Of a stretch of DNA of 64,000 bases, positions 60,167 through 64,000 are shown piece by piece; positions within the stretch are counted from its first letter, which is position 1; the number at the start of each line of letters is the position of its first letter. The position numbers were made by a program, and so were the translations under genes. The DNA is from Caulobacterales bacterium (lineage in GTDB: Bacteria; Pseudomonadota; Alphaproteobacteria; Caulobacterales; Caulobacteraceae), in the NCBI GenBank assembly GCA_017302105.1, contig JAFLCS010000003.1:310001-374000 (forward strand), written 5' to 3'. The notes under the pieces were generated by a model. That model had not been told where the DNA came from, did no database searches, and saw only the letters and a program-made list of their open reading frames with translations.

Positions 60167-61255
60167 ATGAACCGACGCAGCTTGCTCAAGACAGGATTTG
60201 GTGCCGCAAGCGTCGGCTTGATGGGATGTTCGCCCCAGGCGCCCGCTGCAACACCCCGCCACGAGATGCCGATGGAAAGCGATCCGCACGTCCGCACCCT
60301 GATGCAGTGGCCGGTGCGCGTCGATGTCTATGGCGCGCGTGATCTGGTGGCGGTGCAGGACGCCATTGTCCGCCTGGCCAACGCCATTTCCGAATTCGAG
60401 CCCGTCGCCCTGATGGCGGCACCCGGCGCGCGTGGCTTTGAGCCCAACCGCCTCTCGGCCCAGGTCGAGCACTGGGACATCCCCACCGACGACCTGTGGT
60501 GCCGCGACAGCGGCCCGACCTTTGTACGCGGGTCCGACGGCGGCCTGGCGGTCGCGCATCTTGAGTTCAACGGCTGGGGCGACAAACAGCCTCACGCCAA
60601 CGACGCCCGGGTCGCGCCGCGCGTGGCCGAACGATTGGGGCTGGAGCTTCTGCCGACCGGGCTAATCGGCGAACAGGGCGGCGTCGAGCATGACGGCCAT
60701 GGCACGCTTCTGGCCCATGCCAGCTGCTGGGTGAACGACAACCGCAATCCGGGCCTCAGCGAAGCGGAAATCGGCGAACGCCTGATGCAGGCGCTGGGCG
60801 GTCAGACCATGATCTGGGCACCCGGCATCATCGGGGCCGACATCACCGACTATCACATCGACGCCCTGGCCCGCTTCGTCGGCCCCGGCCATGTGCTGGT
60901 TCAGATGGATGAGTTGGTGAACCCGGACGATCCCTGGTCGATCGCCGCCCACGAAACCCTGGCGATCCTGCAACGCTCCACCGATGCGGCAGGGCGTCCG
61001 CTTCAGATCTCTCGCCTGCCGGAAGCGGTCGACATCCGGGGCCGCGGCGACGACTTCGTCGCCAGCTACGTCAACTACTACGTCTGCAACGGCGCGGTGA
61101 TCCTGGCCGACTTCGGCGACCGTCGGGCCGACGACAACGCGCGCGGCGTGCTCGCCGAGCTCTATCCGGGCCGCCGGATCGTTCAGTTGAACGTCGACGC
61201 CATCGGTGCCTCGGGCGGCGGAATCCACTGCGCCACCCAGCAGCAGCCGGCCTAG
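60167..61255 (+). CDS. Agmatine deiminase family protein with Tat/lipobox signal
   Basis: A protein of about 362 aa in the peptidyl-arginine/agmatine deiminase family. CRDSGPTFV, NGWGDKQPHANDARVA, HDGHGTLLAHASCWVNDNRNP, YHIDALARFV and the nucleophilic Cys in GGGIHCATQQQPA are conserved. The N-terminus MNRRSLLKTGFGAASVGLMGC combines a twin-Arg start with a lipobox-like LMGC, so it is probably exported. Usual agmatine deiminases are cytoplasmic. An ATG at 60136 is a possible longer start. It ends in a 4-base overlap with a convergent gene. Confidence 0.85.
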   Translation: MNRRSLLKTGFGAASVGLMGCSPQAPAATPRHEMPMESDPHVRTLMQWPVRVDVYGARDLVAVQDAIVRLANAISEFEPVALMAAPGARGFEPNRLSAQVEHWDIPTDDLWCRDSGPTFVRGSDGGLAVAHLEFNGWGDKQPHANDARVAPRVAERLGLELLPTGLIGEQGGVEHDGHGTLLAHASCWVNDNRNPGLSEAEIGERLMQALGGQTMIWAPGIIGADITDYHIDALARFVGPGHVLVQMDELVNPDDPWSIAAHETLAILQRSTDAAGRPLQISRLPEAVDIRGRGDDFVASYVNYYVCNGAVILADFGDRRADDNARGVLAELYPGRRIVQLNVDAIGASGGGIHCATQQQPA

Positions 61256-61587
61256 ATCACCAACGCAGCCGCCAGTCCCAAAAGTCCGGCCGAAATCGCC
61301 GCGATATAAAGCCTGAACGTCAGCTGATAGCGCCGCCCCGCCCCCTCGGCTCGGATCCGGTTGTCCAGAAGCCGGACCAGAACCACCACCATCAGTGTGA
61401 TGCTGACCATGAGGGTGCCGGCCACCAGCCAGTCCACGGGGTCCTGCAGCGCTCGCTCCTCGGTGTCGGTGACGGCCCAGTTGGCCATGAAGGCCAGAAG
61501 AAAACCCATGACGATGCCGATCGATGTGACCATTGGCTGTCGATAGCCGGCGACCTCGGCCTCAAAGGCGTCGTCGGGTTCGCTCAT
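61252..61587 (-). CDS. Small three-span membrane protein
   Basis: A 111-aa protein with three hydrophobic segments (VTSIGIVMGFLLAFMANWAV, VDWLVAGTLMVSITLMVVVLVRLL, LYIAAISAGLLGLAAALVI). No motif of known function. The ATG overlaps the mmsB stop by 4 bases, so it is co-expressed with it. It overlaps the 3' end of the deiminase-like gene by 4 bases. Confidence 0.7.
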   Translation of the reverse strand: MSEPDDAFEAEVAGYRQPMVTSIGIVMGFLLAFMANWAVTDTEERALQDPVDWLVAGTLMVSITLMVVVLVRLLDNRIRAEGAGRRYQLTFRLYIAAISAGLLGLAAALVI

Positions 61588-62483
61588 TTGGGCAGCTCGT
61601 CCAGCTTGCCGCGCAACATCTGCAGGATGGCCGAGAAGTCGCGCCCGCCGTAGCCCTGGCGCTCGAACAGCTGGAACAGAGCCTCGGTCTGGGCGCCCAG
61701 CGGCGTCGAGGCCCCGGATTTGGCCGCCGCATCCTGGGCCAGCTTGAGGTCTTTCAGCATCATCGCCGTGGCGAAGCCGCCGTCATAGTTCCGGTTTGAC
61801 GGCGCGGTCGGCACCGGGCCGGGCCACGGATAATAGGTCGTCACCGACCAGCTCTGGCCCGACGACTTGGCCACGATGTCGAACATCTTGACTGGATCCA
61901 GCCCCAGCTTTTCCGCCAGGCCAATGGCCTCGCAGGTGCCCAGCATGGTGATGCCCAGGATCATGTTGTTGCAGATCTTTGCCGCCTGCCCCGCCCCGTG
62001 GTCGCCGGCGCGGAAGGTGGCGCGGCTCATCGGCTCCAGCGCCGCTTCGATGCGATCGAAATCCGGCTCGTCGCAGCCGACCATGAAGGCCAGGGTCCCG
62101 GCGTCGGCCGCCATCGTGCCGCCCGACACCGGCGCGTCGGCGAAGGCATAGCCGGCGTCCTTGGCCAGACTGGCGACCTTGCGCGCCGTATCCACATCGA
62201 TGGTTGAACAGTCCAGCATCAGAGCCGATTGCGGTGCCTGGCTCAGCACCTGTTCGGAATAGACCTTCAGCACATGGGGGCCTGCCGGCAGCATGGTGAT
62301 GACCACCTCGGCACCCTCGACCGCCTCGGCCACCGACCCGACTGGGATACACCCGTTCTCCTTGGCCCGATCCAGCGCTGCCTGGCTCAGATCGAAGGCG
62401 CGAACCTCGTGGCCGGCCTTGGCCTGATTGGCCGCCATGCCCCCGCCCATGTTGCCCAGGCCGATAAAGGCGATCTTGGTCAT
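61584..62483 (-). CDS. mmsB: 3-hydroxyisobutyrate dehydrogenase
   Basis: A 299-aa NAD-dependent beta-hydroxyacid dehydrogenase of valine breakdown. It has the Rossmann start FIGLGNMGGGMAANQAKAGHEV, DAPVSGGTMAADAGTLAFMVG (substrate-binding) and the catalytic Lys in GAGQAAKICNNMILG. The ATG at 62483 is fixed by the nucleotide-binding start. Specificity is inferred from overall fit; a generic family relative is possible. Confidence 0.9.
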   Translation of the reverse strand: MTKIAFIGLGNMGGGMAANQAKAGHEVRAFDLSQAALDRAKENGCIPVGSVAEAVEGAEVVITMLPAGPHVLKVYSEQVLSQAPQSALMLDCSTIDVDTARKVASLAKDAGYAFADAPVSGGTMAADAGTLAFMVGCDEPDFDRIEAALEPMSRATFRAGDHGAGQAAKICNNMILGITMLGTCEAIGLAEKLGLDPVKMFDIVAKSSGQSWSVTTYYPWPGPVPTAPSNRNYDGGFATAMMLKDLKLAQDAAAKSGASTPLGAQTEALFQLFERQGYGGRDFSAILQMLRGKLDELPK

Positions 62484-62537
62484 GCGATTCACTCCCGCGT
62501 CGTGTGGCGCGGGCTTAGCACTCACACCGGGCCACCG

Positions 62538-64000
62538 TCACCCCGCCGGGCAGGCGTCCCCCGGTTTCTGGAACACCAGGGCGAACTGGCTCGTGCGGCC
62601 CCGGATCGACGCGTCGAACACATCGGCCGTCAGCGGATCGTCGGGGTTGGCCAGGACATTGCTGCTCCCGATCAGACGGAATCCCGCCTGTTCGATCTCG
62701 GCCTGGGCGGCGGCGCGATCAATCCGGTGCAGGGTGTGGGCGGCCGAAAAGCCCGTATCGGCCGCCGCGTCGTGGTCGATCACCACATAGCGCCCGCACG
62801 GCCGCAGGCCCGCGAACACCGCCGCATTGACCCCGGCCGCCGTGTCCTCAGGGAAGGGCTCCAGGTGGAAGTCGTGATAGTTCTGGGCGGTGAAGGCGAC
62901 ATCCAGACTGTTTGGTGCGAACGCCAGATCGGCGAAGGCGGCGTTGACGCCGCTGACATTGTCATAGGCCTCATCAAGGGTGGTCAGGTTCTGGCCGTAC
63001 TCGGCGTTGAAGCCAATGAACTCCGCCGGCTGCCAGGCGGTGACGTGGCCCTCGGATCCAACCAAGGCCGCGAAGATCCGGGTGAAATAGCCGCCGCCGA
63101 TGATCAGGTCCGCGACACGGTCCCCCGACTCGACCTGAGCCAGGGTGAGCAGGTCGACGCTGCGCCGCCTCCAGTCCCTCTCGCGGTCTGCATCCGGTCG
63201 ACGGTCATCAGTCAAAGCGAGGTCGATCGCCGTCTCAGGCCGCCGGAAACGATAGACGAACTGATCCGAGCGCCCGCGAATGCTTTCGTCAAAGACGCTG
63301 ATGTCCATCGGATCATCCGGGTTGGCGACGACGCGCGTCTGGCCTTCATAGATGAAGCCCGCCGCCTCGACCTCGCGGCGCAGGAAGGCACCTTCGATCC
63401 GGTGCAGGGTCTGGACCTCGGTATTGCCGGTGCCGGTTCGTCCCGAATGATCCAGGATCACATAGATCCCGCCGGGCCGCAGCGCCGCGAACACGCGCCG
63501 GTTCATTTCCGCCACATCCACGTCGAACCGCTCGATGTGAAAGTCGTGATACTCCTGGCCCATGAAGACGACGTCGAGCGGGGCGTCGAAGCGCATCTCG
63601 TCCAGAAGGCCGATGACCGGCGTGACATTGCCGTACTCGGCCTGAAGTCCTTCGGCGAACGCCTGTTCGCGCCCCGCCGTCAGGGTCGGCACAAAGGCAT
63701 AAACCTGCCCCGTCTCCCCAACCACCGGCGCGAACAGCCGGGTGAAATAGCCTTCCTCGGGACGTATATCCGCGATGCGCTGACCAGGCCTAAGCTCGAT
63801 GAACTCCAACATCTCGAAAGGATGTCGAAGCGGATCTCGCGCCACCTCGCCCTCGGGCCGCCGCGGATCGCCAATGGCCGCCTGCCACCGGGCGGGACCG
63901 GCGGCCTCGCGCGCCGCCGCGCGGTCGCTTGCGGCCTGGGCCGCGGTGACCGCAGGATGGACAGCGGCCTCTGCCGCCGACGCCACCCCTGCCGTGCTGA
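62538..64000 (-). CDS. Tandem duplicated methyltransferase-like exported protein, 5' end missing
   Basis: At least 482 aa, open to the right edge. The first codons (STAGVASAAEA) look like the end of a signal peptide, so the true start lies beyond 64000. Two homologous halves of about 200 aa are seen. They share GYFTRLFAPVVGETGQV and GYFTRIFAALVGSEGHV, QEYHDFHIE and QNYHDFHLE, LRPGGIYVILDH and LRPCGRYVVIDH, and RVVANPDDP and NVLANPDDP. Each half resembles exported class I methyltransferase-fold proteins, with a degenerate SAM motif. Function unknown. Confidence 0.8.
   Translation of the reverse strand, partial: STAGVASAAEAAVHPAVTAAQAASDRAAAREAAGPARWQAAIGDPRRPEGEVARDPLRHPFEMLEFIELRPGQRIADIRPEEGYFTRLFAPVVGETGQVYAFVPTLTAGREQAFAEGLQAEYGNVTPVIGLLDEMRFDAPLDVVFMGQEYHDFHIERFDVDVAEMNRRVFAALRPGGIYVILDHSGRTGTGNTEVQTLHRIEGAFLRREVEAAGFIYEGQTRVVANPDDPMDISVFDESIRGRSDQFVYRFRRPETAIDLALTDDRRPDADRERDWRRRSVDLLTLAQVESGDRVADLIIGGGYFTRIFAALVGSEGHVTAWQPAEFIGFNAEYGQNLTTLDEAYDNVSGVNAAFADLAFAPNSLDVAFTAQNYHDFHLEPFPEDTAAGVNAAVFAGLRPCGRYVVIDHDAAADTGFSAAHTLHRIDRAAAQAEIEQAGFRLIGSSNVLANPDDPLTADVFDASIRGRTSQFALVFQKPGDACPAG

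Overview
The window is high-GC, gene-dense alphaproteobacterial chromosome. It is most likely from Caulobacterales and Brevundimonas-like. This is an inference from gene order and protein style, since no marker rRNA is present. Supporting signs are the C4-type 5-aminolevulinate synthase, the glyA-nrdR-rib-nusB-thiL order, the pyrB-pyrC'-plsY-dprA-topA order, the yajC-secD-secF block, and tRNA promoters whose -10 boxes look like the Caulobacter type (GCTATAAG, GCTATTTC). I see no rRNA, insertion sequence, prophage, CRISPR array or plasmid function. There are three tRNA genes: Ser-UGA, Gln-UUG and Pro-CGG.

Layout. 0-7 kb: the end of tpiA, queF, a frameshifted DUF817 membrane-protein gene, a nitroreductase, cysE with DUF3126, an Ala/Lys-rich histone-H1-like protein, prmA, and a pair of peptidase-like genes. 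6.9-11 kb, minus strand: tmk-holB-tatD-MBL hydrolase as a tightly coupled operon, preceded by rlpA. 11-20 kb: tRNA-Ser, then three 4-hydroxyproline catabolism genes (D-hydroxyproline dehydrogenase divergent from deaminase and epimerase), with the epimerase coupled to ligA, followed by an acyl-CoA synthetase/crotonase/VOC group. 20-29 kb: DUF2272 protein, aminopeptidase P, divergent tRNA-Gln and tRNA-Pro, a 2OG-oxygenase-like gene, DUF4349 lipoprotein, ilvE, an OmpR-type two-component pair, proC and a YbjN protein. 29-43 kb: ubiK, topA, dprA, plsY, ubiM-like, a dihydroorotase with lost metal ligands, pyrB, a small secreted protein, a phytoene-synthase-like gene, a PuuD-like membrane protein, secF, secD and yajC. 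43-51 kb: RidA, a GNAT-fold protein, a CsbD-like protein, pccA, an S41-like protein, msrB and a proton-pumping pyrophosphatase. 51-58 kb: thiL-nusB-ribH-ribB-ribE-ribD(reductase only)-nrdR-glyA. 58-64 kb: small membrane and lipoprotein genes, hemA, an exported agmatine-deiminase-like protein, mmsB, and a duplicated methyltransferase-like protein running off the right edge.

Most of this is conserved housekeeping: nucleotide, riboflavin, haem, cysteine and branched-chain amino acid metabolism, replication, and Sec export. I do not see a convincing new multi-gene system. The observations most worth a second look are: an approximately 18-bp hairpin that contains the msrB start codon; the one-base frameshift in DUF817; a RibD that has only its reductase half, in an operon that also lacks GTP cyclohydrolase II; a PyrC' without its metal-binding histidines; an S41-like protein with Asn where the catalytic Ser is expected; a tandem duplicated methyltransferase-like exported protein; a Fur-like palindrome between hemA and the deiminase-like gene; and a minimal hydroxyproline cluster wired to ligA.
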